8,502 nt of DNA from Odoribacteraceae bacterium (GTDB lineage: Bacteria; Bacteroidota; Bacteroidia; Bacteroidales; Marinifilaceae): contig JAITJA010000104.1 of the NCBI GenBank assembly GCA_031279175.1, positions 1 through 8,502 on the forward strand. The letters are read 5' to 3'. Of this stretch, positions 1-6,580 are shown piece after piece. Numbering within the stretch: the first letter of the stretch is position 1; every line of letters starts with the position of its first letter. The notes beneath the pieces are model-generated. The model searched no databases, was not told where the DNA came from, and was given only the letters and a program-made list of their open reading frames with translations. Both the position numbers and the translations under genes were made by a program.

Positions 1-299
1 GAACGCGTTTCCGGAACTCCGGAAAACATGAATCCACTTGGAAAAGCGTTTCCGGAGTTCCGGAAAACATGTATCCAAGTGGATTCATCATTTCCGGAAC
101 TCCGGAAAACGCGAATCCACCGTGAAACGCGTTTCCGGAACTCCGGAAAACATGAATCCACTTGGATTCATCATTTCCGGAACTCCGGAAAACATGAATC
201 CACTTGGATTCATCATTTCCGGAACTCCGGAAACAATGAAACCGCCGCGGTATGCCCTTCCGGAACTCCGGAAACCATGAAACCACCGCCGGTATGCCC
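1..299. repeat. Palindrome array 1, well-conserved part (21-bp grid, 42-bp unit)
   Basis: Two kinds of 18-bp dyad alternate, each with 8-bp arms around a 2-bp centre and separated by 2-3 bp. Type A is TTTCCGGA-AC-TCCGGAAA, at 8-25, 49-66 (centre GT), 91-108, 132-149, 174-191, 216-233 and 257-274 (first T changed to C). Type B is TGAATCCA-CT-TGGATTCA, perfect at 153-170 and 195-212 and altered at 29-46, 70-87, 112-129, 237-254 and 278-295. Dyad starts are 8, 29, 49, 70, 91, 112, 132, 153, 174, 195, 216, 237, 257 and 278, so steps are 21 bp with occasional 20. Linkers are mostly ACA after A and TCA after B. The array enters the window already in progress. It is not CRISPR, because the 'spacers' are themselves the same palindrome. 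The function is unknown. Candidates are a multi-site target for a dimeric DNA-binding protein, a transcribed hairpin array, or a REP/satellite-like element. Confidence 0.93.
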
Positions 300-480
300 T
301 CCCGGAACCCCCGGGAAGCGTGTAGACGCCCGTCGCGTTGCCTCCCGGGAGCCCGGGAAGCGTGTAGACGCGCGGGAATATACCCCGCGGATCCCCCGGG
401 AAGCATCTCCCGCGCGGGCGTCCCGCGACCTGCATGGCGTTGCCGGGGGGGCGTTCATGCCCGTTATCCTGCCCGGGAAG
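299..480. repeat. Palindrome array 1, degenerate GC-rich part
   Basis: The 42-bp rhythm continues, but the cores have drifted from TCCGGA to CCCGGG. CCCGGG occurs at 310-315, 352-357 and 395-400, in steps of 42 and 43 bp, and again at 472-477. A second element, GCGTGTAGACGC (itself a short dyad), occurs at 318-329 and 360-371, exactly 42 bp apart and in the place where type B dyads would fall. The unit at 342-359 (CTCCCGGG-AG-CCCGGGAA) still pairs at seven of eight arm positions. Another imperfect dyad is CGCGGG (371-376) with CCCGCG (384-389). After about 400 the period is lost. I read this as the older, decaying edge of the same array. No gene is supported here. Confidence 0.7.
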
Positions 481-521
481 TGCTTCATGGTAAATTCGCG
501 TGGTATACAAAAACGAGGAAA

Positions 522-578
522 GCCCCCGGGAGGCTCACCTGATCGTGTTAACGAGCGAGGGGAGACGCTCCCGGGGGC
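522..578 (-). terminator. GC-rich inverted repeat downstream of the M48 gene, possible terminator
   Basis: GCCCCCGGGAG (522-532) and CTCCCGGGGGC (568-578) are perfect 11-bp inverted arms around a 35-bp loop. They lie 27 bp beyond the stop of the minus-strand protease gene. Read on the minus strand, the second arm is followed by a moderately T-rich stretch (TTTCCTCGTTTTTG), so a role as the end of the metG-lemA-protease transcript is plausible. The loop is long for an intrinsic terminator. Each arm contains CCCGGG like the neighbouring array, so it may instead be a relic of that array. Positions 481-521 show nothing else recognisable. Confidence 0.4.
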
Positions 579-604
579 CATGACAGGCGCGTCCCGGCGG
601 ACAT

Positions 605-1552
605 TTAGAACTGCTCCAGCACCTCTATACGTTTCTGTATAGGCGGGTGGGTGGCGAACAAGCTACTGAAGGCGTTCTTCTTGCCCGGGTGCTCGATAAA
701 AAGTTGTGCCACGTCATCTCGCTTGACCGCCTCCACCCCCGGGTCGGCAGAGATCGCGCGCAACGCGGCGGCGAGAGCCAGTGGTTTTCCCGTCATGGCG
801 GCGGCGCCGGCGTCGGCCATGTACTCCCGCTTGCGCGAGATCGCGAGGCGCGTCAGGTTGGCGAACAAATAACCGATCAGTGCCACCACGATCAGTATAA
901 CAAGGAGTATCGTCCCGTTATTCTTCCTGTTTCCCCGGTAGGCTGTCGAGTAGAAGAGCGCGTTCCTGGCGATCCCGGCCAACATGGCGAAGATGCCGAC
1001 GAAAACGATAGAGACGATCAACAGGCGCACGTCCCGGTGTCGGATATGCGAGAGTTCGTGCGCGATGACTCCTTCCAGCTCGTCGTCGTTCAACTTCTTG
1101 ATGATCCCTGTCGTGAGCGTCACCGCGTAGGTGCGGGAGTTGATACCGCTGGCGTACGCGTTCAGGGAGCTATCGTTAATGACATTGACGCGCGGCATTG
1201 TCATTCCTCGCGACATGCACAAGTTCTCGACGAGATTATAGACTCGTTTATTCTCTTTTCGTTCCAGCGGGCGCGCGCCGGTTGCCGCGTTAATGATAGC
1301 GGCGTTCGAGAAATAGGCGATCACGAACCATAGCAGGACGGCCCCGAGCACGTAAGGCGCTGCCTGCCACGCGAAGGCGACGGCCGCGTTCGCGGGTGAG
1401 ACGTCGACTTCCTGCCCGTCGCGGCTAAACCAGACCAGCAGGAAGGCGAATAAAAACGTAAGAAAGACGATCAGGCACGGGAACATGAGTAGCAATAACA
1501 CCGAACGGGTGTTGTTGCGCGCCCGCTGCGTCTCTATCCCAACGTAGCGCAC
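605..1552 (-). CDS. HtpX-like M48 family membrane zinc metalloprotease
   Basis: This 315-residue integral membrane protease probably degrades misfolded membrane proteins on the cytoplasmic side of the inner membrane. The zinc motif HELSH is at 165-169 (ligands H165 and H169, catalytic E166). The third ligand is probably E243 in SRKREYMAD (239-247), and the family's C-terminal THPP is at 301-304. Hydrophobic segments lie at about 17-43, 64-83, 174-197 and 213-236, two before and two after the active site, as in HtpX (E. coli HtpX is about 293 residues). The start is GTG, three bases after the lemA stop codon. The resulting N-terminus (RYVGIETQRARNN) resembles that of M48 proteins paired with LemA, which supports this start. 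Tight coupling to lemA implies co-translation. Substrate and regulation cannot be read from the sequence. Orthology to heat-shock HtpX itself, rather than another M48B branch, is uncertain. Confidence 0.93.
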   Translation of the reverse strand: MRYVGIETQRARNNTRSVLLLLMFPCLIVFLTFLFAFLLVWFSRDGQEVDVSPANAAVAFAWQAAPYVLGAVLLWFVIAYFSNAAIINAATGARPLERKENKRVYNLVENLCMSRGMTMPRVNVINDSSLNAYASGINSRTYAVTLTTGIIKKLNDDELEGVIAHELSHIRHRDVRLLIVSIVFVGIFAMLAGIARNALFYSTAYRGNRKNNGTILLVILIVVALIGYLFANLTRLAISRKREYMADAGAAAMTGKPLALAAALRAISADPGVEAVKRDDVAQLFIEHPGKKNAFSSLFATHPPIQKRIEVLEQF

Positions 1553-1555
1553 GGG

Positions 1556-2119
1556 TTAGAAGTTAATTCGCGGGGCTTCCCCGGCCTCTTCTCGTCCCGT
1601 CTCCCCGAGATCGAACATGGTCTCCCTGTGGAAGCCGAACATCCCGGCGATGACGTTCGACGGGAAACTCTCCACGGCATTGTTCAGCTCCCTGGTCGCG
1701 GAATTAAAGAAGCGTCTTGACGAGGCCAGCTTGTTTTCCACGTCGGAGATTTCCTCTTGCAGCTGGAGGAAATTCGTGTTCGCCTTCAGGTCGGGATATG
1801 CCTCGAGGGTCACTTTTAGCCCGGCGAGCGCTGAGGTTAGCGCGTTCTCCGCGGCGATTTTCTCGTCGATACCCCGCGCGTTGACGGCGCCGTTTCGTGC
1901 GTTAATCACCCGTTCGAGGGTCTCTTTCTCGTGCGCGGCATATCCCTTGACGGTAGCCACGAGTTGCGGCACCAGATCGTGGCGTTGTTTGAGCTGCACG
2001 TCGATGTTGGCGAACGCGTTTTCCCGGTTGTTTCTCAAGCGCACCAGCGCGTTATACTTGGCAATGCAATAGATAACGAACAATGCCGCTATCCCTAGTA
2101 AAATCCATCCTGTAGTCAT
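1556..2119 (-). CDS. lemA: LemA family protein
   Basis: This is a 187-residue protein with one N-terminal transmembrane segment (about 4-20) followed by a largely helical domain. Family-typical stretches are visible: AFANIDVQLKQRHDLVPQLV (35-54), YPDLKANTNFLQLQEEI (108-124) and ENKLASSRRFFN (128-139), ending in ESFPSNVIAGMFGF (150-163). Length matches the family. LemA proteins are widespread, and their biochemical role is poorly defined. The recurrent genomic partner in many bacteria is an M48 protease, as seen here 3 bp downstream, so a scaffold or substrate-delivery role for that protease is a reasonable inference. The ATG start at 2119 places the transmembrane helix at the very N-terminus. 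The 73-bp gap to metG leaves open whether lemA has its own promoter; the AT-rich 20 bp before the ATG contains no clear Shine-Dalgarno sequence. Confidence 0.95.
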   Translation of the reverse strand: MTTGWILLGIAALFVIYCIAKYNALVRLRNNRENAFANIDVQLKQRHDLVPQLVATVKGYAAHEKETLERVINARNGAVNARGIDEKIAAENALTSALAGLKVTLEAYPDLKANTNFLQLQEEISDVENKLASSRRFFNSATRELNNAVESFPSNVIAGMFGFHRETMFDLGETGREEAGEAPRINF

Positions 2120-2155
2120 AACATGTTATTTTAAAGTTTACCGCGAATATATCGC

Positions 2156-2185
2156 CCGGGGAGACTCGCGGCCACGCGTCCCCGG
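2156..2185. other. Short GC-rich stem between metG and lemA
   Basis: CCGGGGA (2156-2162) and TCCCCGG (2179-2185) are 7-bp inverted arms with a 16-bp loop, just after the metG stop codon. Read on the minus strand, no T-run follows the stem. It is therefore a weak terminator candidate, perhaps an attenuator or mRNA-stabilising hairpin between metG and lemA. It is the only structure seen in the 73-bp gap. Confidence 0.25.
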
Positions 2186-2192
2186 TGTAAAA

Positions 2193-4223
2193 TCAGCGTA
2201 CTACCGTTCCCGGCGCGACCTGCCCGTCCGGGGCGACAAACGAGAGTTTCCCGTCGGCGTCCTCCGCCATCAGGATCATTCCTCGCGATTCGATTCCCTT
2301 CAGCACCCGTGGCGACAGGTTTACCAGCACGCATACTTGCTTGCCGACTACATCCCCGGGCGCGTATTGCTCGGCGATACCGGAAACGATCACGCGGCGA
2401 TCCATGCCGGTATCGACCACGAGCTTCATTAATTTCTTTGTCTTGGCGATTTTCTCGGCGGAGATGATTGTCCCGACCCGCATGTCCATGCTCGCGAAAT
2501 CGTCGATCGAGACGTCCTGCTTTCCCGGCGCGAGTGATTGCTCGTTTGTCGCGAGTCGTTGTTTCTTCTCCTCGAGTCGATCGACCTGCACTTGTATTGT
2601 CTCGTCGTCGATCTTCTCGAAGAGCAGCCCGGCCTCTCCCAGCAAGTGCCCGGCGGGGATCGCGTCATCTCCCATCTCCCGCCACGCGACAGGCGCGATA
2701 CGCATGAATTCCCTCAGCCGCGCCGAGGAGAAGGGCATGAACGGCTCCATCAGCGCGGAGAGATTGGCGGCCACTTGCAGGCAGATATTCAGGATCGTGT
2801 TCACGCGGGCGGGATCGCTACCGGCGATCTTCCACGGTTCGGTATCGGCGAGATACTTGTTGCCGGCGCGCGCCAGTCCCATTGCCTCCCGGAGCGCGTC
2901 GCGGAAGTGGAACGCGTCGAGCGCCGCCTCTACCCGTTCGACGGCCCCGGGGATCTCCTCCAGCATCTCGCGATCGCGGTCGGTGACGTTGCCCCTTGGT
3001 GGCACGCGGTTATCGCGATACTTTCGCGCCAGCACCAGCGCGCGGTTAACGAAATTGCCATAGATAGCGACCAGCTCGTTATTGTTTCGCGCCTGGAAAT
3101 CCTTCCACGTGAAATCGCTATCCTTCGTTTCCGGGGCGATCGCGGCGAGCACGTAGCGGAGCACGTCCTGTTTATCCTTGAAATCGACGAGATACTCGTG
3201 CAGCCATATCGCCCAGTCGCGGGTGGTCGAGATTTTCTCTCCCTCGAGATTGAGGAACTCGTTAGCGGGGACATTATCCGGCAGGTTATAAGAGCCCTCG
3301 GCCTTCAGCATGGCGGGGAAGATAATGCAATGGAAGACGATATTATCCTTCCCGATAAAGTGAACGATCCGCGTCTCGGGATCTTTCCAGTAAGTTTCCC
3401 ATTCCGGGGTCAGCTCCTTGGTCGCCGAGATATAGCCTATCGGGGCGTCAAACCACACGTAGAGCACCTTTCCCTCGCAGCCGTCGAGGGGTACCGGGAT
3501 GCCCCAGTCGAGGTCTCGCGTGACGGCGCGGGGTTGCAGCCCGCTATCGAGCCACGACTTGCATTGCCCGTACACGTTAGGTTTCCACTCCGGGTGTTCT
3601 TTCAGTATCCACTCCTTGAGCCACGCCTCGTAGTCATCCAGAGGCAGGTACCAGTGTGTAGTCTCCTTCAGTTCCGGCGCGTTACCGGTAATCGCGGAGA
3701 GGGGATGGATCAGGTCGGTAGCGTTAAGGCTGGTGCCGCAGGCCTCGCACTGGTCGCCGTAGGCGCGTTCGTTGCCACAGTGCGGGCAAGTGCCCGTGAT
3801 ATATCTATCGGGGAGGAACTGCCCGGCCTGCTCGTCGTAGAACTGCATGGAGGAGCGTTGGACGAACTTCCCCTCGTCGTGGAGCTTCTTGAAGAAGGCG
3901 GAGGCGAGGTCGCGGTGAGTGCTCGAGCTGGTTCGCGAGTAGATATCGAAGGATATTCCCAGCCCGGCGAACGACTCTTTTATCATGTGATGATACCGGT
4001 CGATGATATCCCCCGGCGCGACGCCCTCTTTTCTCGCCTTGATCGCGATCGGCACGCCGTGTTCGTCGGAGCCCCCGACGAGGAGCACCTCTTCTCCTTT
4101 TAGCCGCAGGTAGCGGGCGTAGATATCTGCCGGCACGTACACTCCCGCGAGGTGTCCGACATGCACGGGGCCGTTAGCGTACGGCAGTGCCGCGGTCACC
4201 AGAGTTCGTTTAAAATCAGTCAT
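2193..4223 (-). CDS. metG: Methionyl-tRNA synthetase with C-terminal tRNA-binding domain
   Basis: This cytoplasmic class I synthetase (676 residues) charges tRNA-Met with methionine using ATP. The HIGH-type motif is HVGH at 21-24 within PYANGPVHVGHLAG. A four-cysteine zinc knuckle is formed by C146, C149, C159 and C162 in the connective peptide. The second ATP-binding loop is KISTT (330-334) in EGEKISTTRDWAIW, the form used by MetRS outside the KMSKS-type majority. The alpha-helical anticodon-binding domain covers roughly 375-530. Residues 571-676 form an EMAP-II/Trbp111-like OB-fold tRNA-binding domain (DFASMDMRVGTIISAEKI onward), which usually mediates dimerisation. Length fits two-domain bacterial enzymes (about 670-690). 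The ATG start at 4223 places the Rossmann strand (TLVTAALPYANG) directly after six residues. The gene is the first of the minus-strand cluster and has a promoter candidate about 37 bp upstream. No missing catalytic residue was seen. Confidence 0.98.
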   Translation of the reverse strand: MTDFKRTLVTAALPYANGPVHVGHLAGVYVPADIYARYLRLKGEEVLLVGGSDEHGVPIAIKARKEGVAPGDIIDRYHHMIKESFAGLGISFDIYSRTSSSTHRDLASAFFKKLHDEGKFVQRSSMQFYDEQAGQFLPDRYITGTCPHCGNERAYGDQCEACGTSLNATDLIHPLSAITGNAPELKETTHWYLPLDDYEAWLKEWILKEHPEWKPNVYGQCKSWLDSGLQPRAVTRDLDWGIPVPLDGCEGKVLYVWFDAPIGYISATKELTPEWETYWKDPETRIVHFIGKDNIVFHCIIFPAMLKAEGSYNLPDNVPANEFLNLEGEKISTTRDWAIWLHEYLVDFKDKQDVLRYVLAAIAPETKDSDFTWKDFQARNNNELVAIYGNFVNRALVLARKYRDNRVPPRGNVTDRDREMLEEIPGAVERVEAALDAFHFRDALREAMGLARAGNKYLADTEPWKIAGSDPARVNTILNICLQVAANLSALMEPFMPFSSARLREFMRIAPVAWREMGDDAIPAGHLLGEAGLLFEKIDDETIQVQVDRLEEKKQRLATNEQSLAPGKQDVSIDDFASMDMRVGTIISAEKIAKTKKLMKLVVDTGMDRRVIVSGIAEQYAPGDVVGKQVCVLVNLSPRVLKGIESRGMILMAEDADGKLSFVAPDGQVAPGTVVR

Positions 4224-4256
4224 GTGTTAGTTTTATTATTTATTACTCGGAACGAG

Positions 4257-4288
4257 TTGCAAATGTAGTGTTTTTCGGCTTATCTTCG
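4257..4288 (+). promoter_or_regulatory. Possible divergent promoter for the plus-strand cluster
   Basis: GTTG (ending at 4259) and TATCTTCG (4281-4288) are 21 bp apart. The second differs from TAnnTTTG at one position, and the spacing fits the -33/-7 arrangement of Bacteroidota. It would start transcription near 4295, ahead of the C26-M19 gene, and it overlaps the metG promoter candidate on the other strand. The match is imperfect and was found by eye. Confidence 0.3.
4260..4267 (-). promoter_or_regulatory. Bacteroidota-type -7 element for metG
   Basis: The minus strand reads TACATTTG, an exact match to the TAnnTTTG -7 consensus of the main Bacteroidota sigma factor. It lies 37-44 bases ahead of the metG ATG, which would give a leader of about 30 bases. 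The leader is AT-rich with no Shine-Dalgarno sequence, as is common in this phylum. A matching -33 TTG at the usual distance is not evident, so this rests on one element and position. Confidence 0.5.
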
Positions 4289-4364
4289 TGCACGCCACAA
4301 GCACCGCCTCCCGCGCGGCGACAGGGCGCGAAATAAAATGATCACCTTATTATTAATATACCTC

Positions 4365-6125
4365 ATGAACACCCCCCTTTACCCGGCAGACCTGCTACAT
4401 CTGCAGCAGATCTCTGACGCGAGTATCCCGGCGACCGACCGGCCGCTCATCGGCATCTCCGCCAATTTCAGCGATGGAGCTTCTTGCATACACGACGACT
4501 ATGTCCGCGCCGTCGCGCGCGCCGGTGGTATCCCCTTGCTCGTCCCCACCATGCAGGACGCGGCGGCGTTACAAGCGATCGTCGCGCGGCTCGACGGGCT
4601 ACTGCTCAGCGGTGGCGGGGACGTCAACCCGCTATACAGTGGCGAGGAGCCGGTCCCGGGGCTGGGAGGGGTAAACGTGGCGCGGGATCGTTACGAGCTG
4701 CTCCTGACACGGAGCGCCGCCAACCGGCAAGTGCCTATCTTCGGGATATGCCGCGGCCACCAGCTCGTCAACATCGCCTTCGGGGGAAAGAATTACCAGG
4801 ACCTCCCCTCGCAAGTGCCCGGGTGTCTAAAGCACAGGCAGGAGATGACTACCGGCCACGGTTCGCACTCCGTACGCGTCGCGCCGGGTTCGACGCTCTT
4901 CAACCTCCTCGGGCGGGAGACCGTCATCGTGAACTCTTTCCACCACCAGGCCATACGGGAGGTAGCGCCGGGATTCACCCCCACTGCCGTCGCGCCGGAT
5001 GGCGTCATCGAGGCGATGGAGGCGATGCCTTACTACCGCGTCTTCAGCGTCCAGTGGCACCCGGAGCGCACGCCGCCCCTCGACAACGAGGAGATGGAGA
5101 AGCTATTCCGTTTCTTCGTCGACGAGGCGCGACTCTTCAAGCAGGCCAGGGAGGTACACGCCCGCGCCATCGTCATCGACTCTCATTGCGACACCCCGAT
5201 GAAGTTCTCCCCCGGCTTCGACTTCGGAGAGCGTCACGAGGAGGTGAAAGTCGACCTCCCGAAGATGCGGGAAGGGCTGGTCGACGCCGTCTGCATGGTC
5301 GCTTATCTCCCGCAGGGCAAGCGCGACGACATCTCGTCGGGAGAAGCAGTCGAGACCGCCGCCGCCATCCTCCAACAGATCGAGCGACAAGTACAACGGC
5401 ATCCCGGGGCGCTCGCCATCGCCCGCTCGCCGGGAGACGTCGCCCGTCTCAAGCGAGAGGGGAAAAAGGCGCTCTTCCTCGCCATCGAGAACGGGTACGC
5501 CATCGGGAAGGATCTCGGCAATCTCGCCCGTTTCAAGGAGGCCGGGGTGACATACATCACGCTTTGCCACAACAGCAGCAACGATATCTGCGACGCCGCC
5601 GGGGGCAAACCCGAGCACGGCGGGCTGAGCGACTTCGGGCGGGAGGTCGTCCGCGAGATGAACCGCCTGGGGATCATCATCGACGTCTCGCACGTCGACG
5701 AAAACTCTTTCCGCGACGCGCTCCGCGCCAGCCGGCATCCCGTCATCGCCTCCCACTCCTCCGCGCGCGCCCTGCGCGATCATCCCCGCAACCTCACCGA
5801 CGAGCAGCTCAAGGCACTCGCGGCCAATGGTGGCGTCGTCCACGTCTGTCTTTACAATCATTTCCTTGCCAGGGGCGGGAAGGCAACCATCCACGACGCT
5901 GCCGACCATGTCGACCACGTCGTTCGTCTCGTCGGCATTGACCACGTCGGCATCGGCACGGACTTCGACGGCGACGACGTGCAATCGCTACCCGGCTGCC
6001 GCGCCGCCAACGAGTTGCCCAACCTGACCATCGAGCTGCTCCGTCGCGGCTATACCCCCGCGGATCTCGAGAAATTATGGGGAGGAAACCTGCTACGCGT
6101 CATGACTCTCGTGCAACAGGGATGA
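4365..6125 (+). CDS. Fused C26 gamma-glutamyl hydrolase and M19 membrane-type dipeptidase
   Basis: This 586-residue two-enzyme protein has a class I amidotransferase-like peptidase C26 domain at about 27-255. Its nucleophile is C129 in GICRG, and H232 and E234 lie in QWHPE. The family hydrolyses gamma-glutamyl bonds. From about 265 follows a complete M19 (renal dipeptidase-like) metallopeptidase. Expected metal ligands are all present: H274 and D276 in DSHCDTP, E375 in AIENGYA, H443 in DVSHV, H464 in ASHSS, and D533 in GTDFDG. Together the domains could remove a gamma-glutamyl group and then cleave the released dipeptide, for example in glutathione-like or murein-derived peptide salvage (inference). 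An in-frame ATG at 4338 would add MITLLLIYL, but those codons are AT-rich (three TTA, one ATA), unlike the gene body, so I treat them as leader. With the chosen start no signal peptide is seen, suggesting a cytoplasmic enzyme. The gene ends in an ATGA overlap with gldH. Confidence 0.93.
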   Translation: MNTPLYPADLLHLQQISDASIPATDRPLIGISANFSDGASCIHDDYVRAVARAGGIPLLVPTMQDAAALQAIVARLDGLLLSGGGDVNPLYSGEEPVPGLGGVNVARDRYELLLTRSAANRQVPIFGICRGHQLVNIAFGGKNYQDLPSQVPGCLKHRQEMTTGHGSHSVRVAPGSTLFNLLGRETVIVNSFHHQAIREVAPGFTPTAVAPDGVIEAMEAMPYYRVFSVQWHPERTPPLDNEEMEKLFRFFVDEARLFKQAREVHARAIVIDSHCDTPMKFSPGFDFGERHEEVKVDLPKMREGLVDAVCMVAYLPQGKRDDISSGEAVETAAAILQQIERQVQRHPGALAIARSPGDVARLKREGKKALFLAIENGYAIGKDLGNLARFKEAGVTYITLCHNSSNDICDAAGGKPEHGGLSDFGREVVREMNRLGIIIDVSHVDENSFRDALRASRHPVIASHSSARALRDHPRNLTDEQLKALAANGGVVHVCLYNHFLARGGKATIHDAADHVDHVVRLVGIDHVGIGTDFDGDDVQSLPGCRAANELPNLTIELLRRGYTPADLEKLWGGNLLRVMTLVQQG

Positions 6126-6580
6126 AACGGCTGGCGCTCCCCCTCCTCCTGCTCTTGTTCGGTTGCCACGCTACCGGGCCGCGACCGGTACTCGAGGAGT
6201 TCCGCGATTTCCCCGGCGAGCGCTGGGACAGGGACGACCCGGTCTCTTTCCTCCTCGACGCGTCGTCCGCCGGGCCGCTGGCCGTCACCCTGTTCCTCCG
6301 CCACACGGTAGACCTCGACCACGCGAATCTCTCCTGTCTCGTCTCGCTCTCGCGCGACGGACTGTGGCTCGCGGAAGAACGCGCGGATTTCCGCCTGGCC
6401 GACGACAAGGGGCAATGGACAGGAAAAGGTTCCATCATCAAAACGGTCGCCCGGGCGCTCGAAACCCCCTTCGAGGTCGACGCGCCAGGGAAATACCGCC
6501 TCGACGTGCGCCACTGGATGCGGCAAAAAGAATTAAAAGCAATCACCTCTATCGGCATACAAGTGCATGGGAAGGAATAA
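6122..6580 (+). CDS. gldH: GldH-like gliding motility lipoprotein
   Basis: This is a 152-residue predicted lipoprotein. The signal peptide is MKRLALPLLLLLFGC, with lipobox L-F-G-C15, so C15 is the lipidated residue after cleavage. The mature part has the GldH pattern: a tryptophan followed by DDPVSF near 40 residues in, GQWTGKG, GKYRLDVRHWMR, and a final ITSIGIQV strand. GldH is required for gliding in flavobacteria, but homologues are widespread in non-gliding Bacteroidota, where the role is unclear. The presence of this gene therefore indicates phylum rather than motility. The ATG overlaps the stop of the C26-M19 gene (ATGA). An alternative upstream ATG at 6077 would bury the signal peptide behind 15 charged residues and is rejected. 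Its own 3' end overlaps the trmB start by 14 bases, so the three genes are probably co-translated. Confidence 0.87.
   Translation: MKRLALPLLLLLFGCHATGPRPVLEEFRDFPGERWDRDDPVSFLLDASSAGPLAVTLFLRHTVDLDHANLSCLVSLSRDGLWLAEERADFRLADDKGQWTGKGSIIKTVARALETPFEVDAPGKYRLDVRHWMRQKELKAITSIGIQVHGKE

Noticed and set aside
8..275. CRISPR array (18-bp repeats with 23-24-bp spacers)
   Set aside because: The intervals are near-identical palindromes (exact duplicates at 153-170 and 195-212), not unique spacers, and no cas genes are present.
330..334. Damaged MetRS active site (KISTT, residues 330-334, instead of KMSKS)
   Set aside because: KxSTS/T-type loops are normal in this branch of MetRS, and every other motif is intact.
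28..642. Open frames of 80-204 codons on both strands through the repeat region
   Set aside because: A 42-bp repeat is a multiple of three and lacks stops, so it creates long frames. The products are low-complexity repeats that change with each indel, and one runs into the M48 gene on the opposite strand.
2538..4103. 521-codon open frame opposite metG
   Set aside because: It is a high-GC shadow of a conserved synthetase gene. Its product has no recognisable domain.
4338..4364. Upstream ATG adding MITLLLIYL to the C26-M19 protein, perhaps a signal peptide
   Set aside because: The codons are AT-rich and unlike the gene. The nine residues lack a positively charged start and a cleavage site, and the following residues are not hydrophobic.
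4224..4364. S-box or T-box type riboswitch ahead of metG
   Set aside because: The leader from the promoter candidate is only about 30 bases and contains no conserved riboswitch core.
4484..5941. 485-codon frame inside the C26-M19 gene, and a 293-codon antisense frame at 5103-5984
   Set aside because: The products are Arg/Pro-rich or antisense low-complexity chains typical of GC-rich shadow frames; the main frame has all catalytic motifs.
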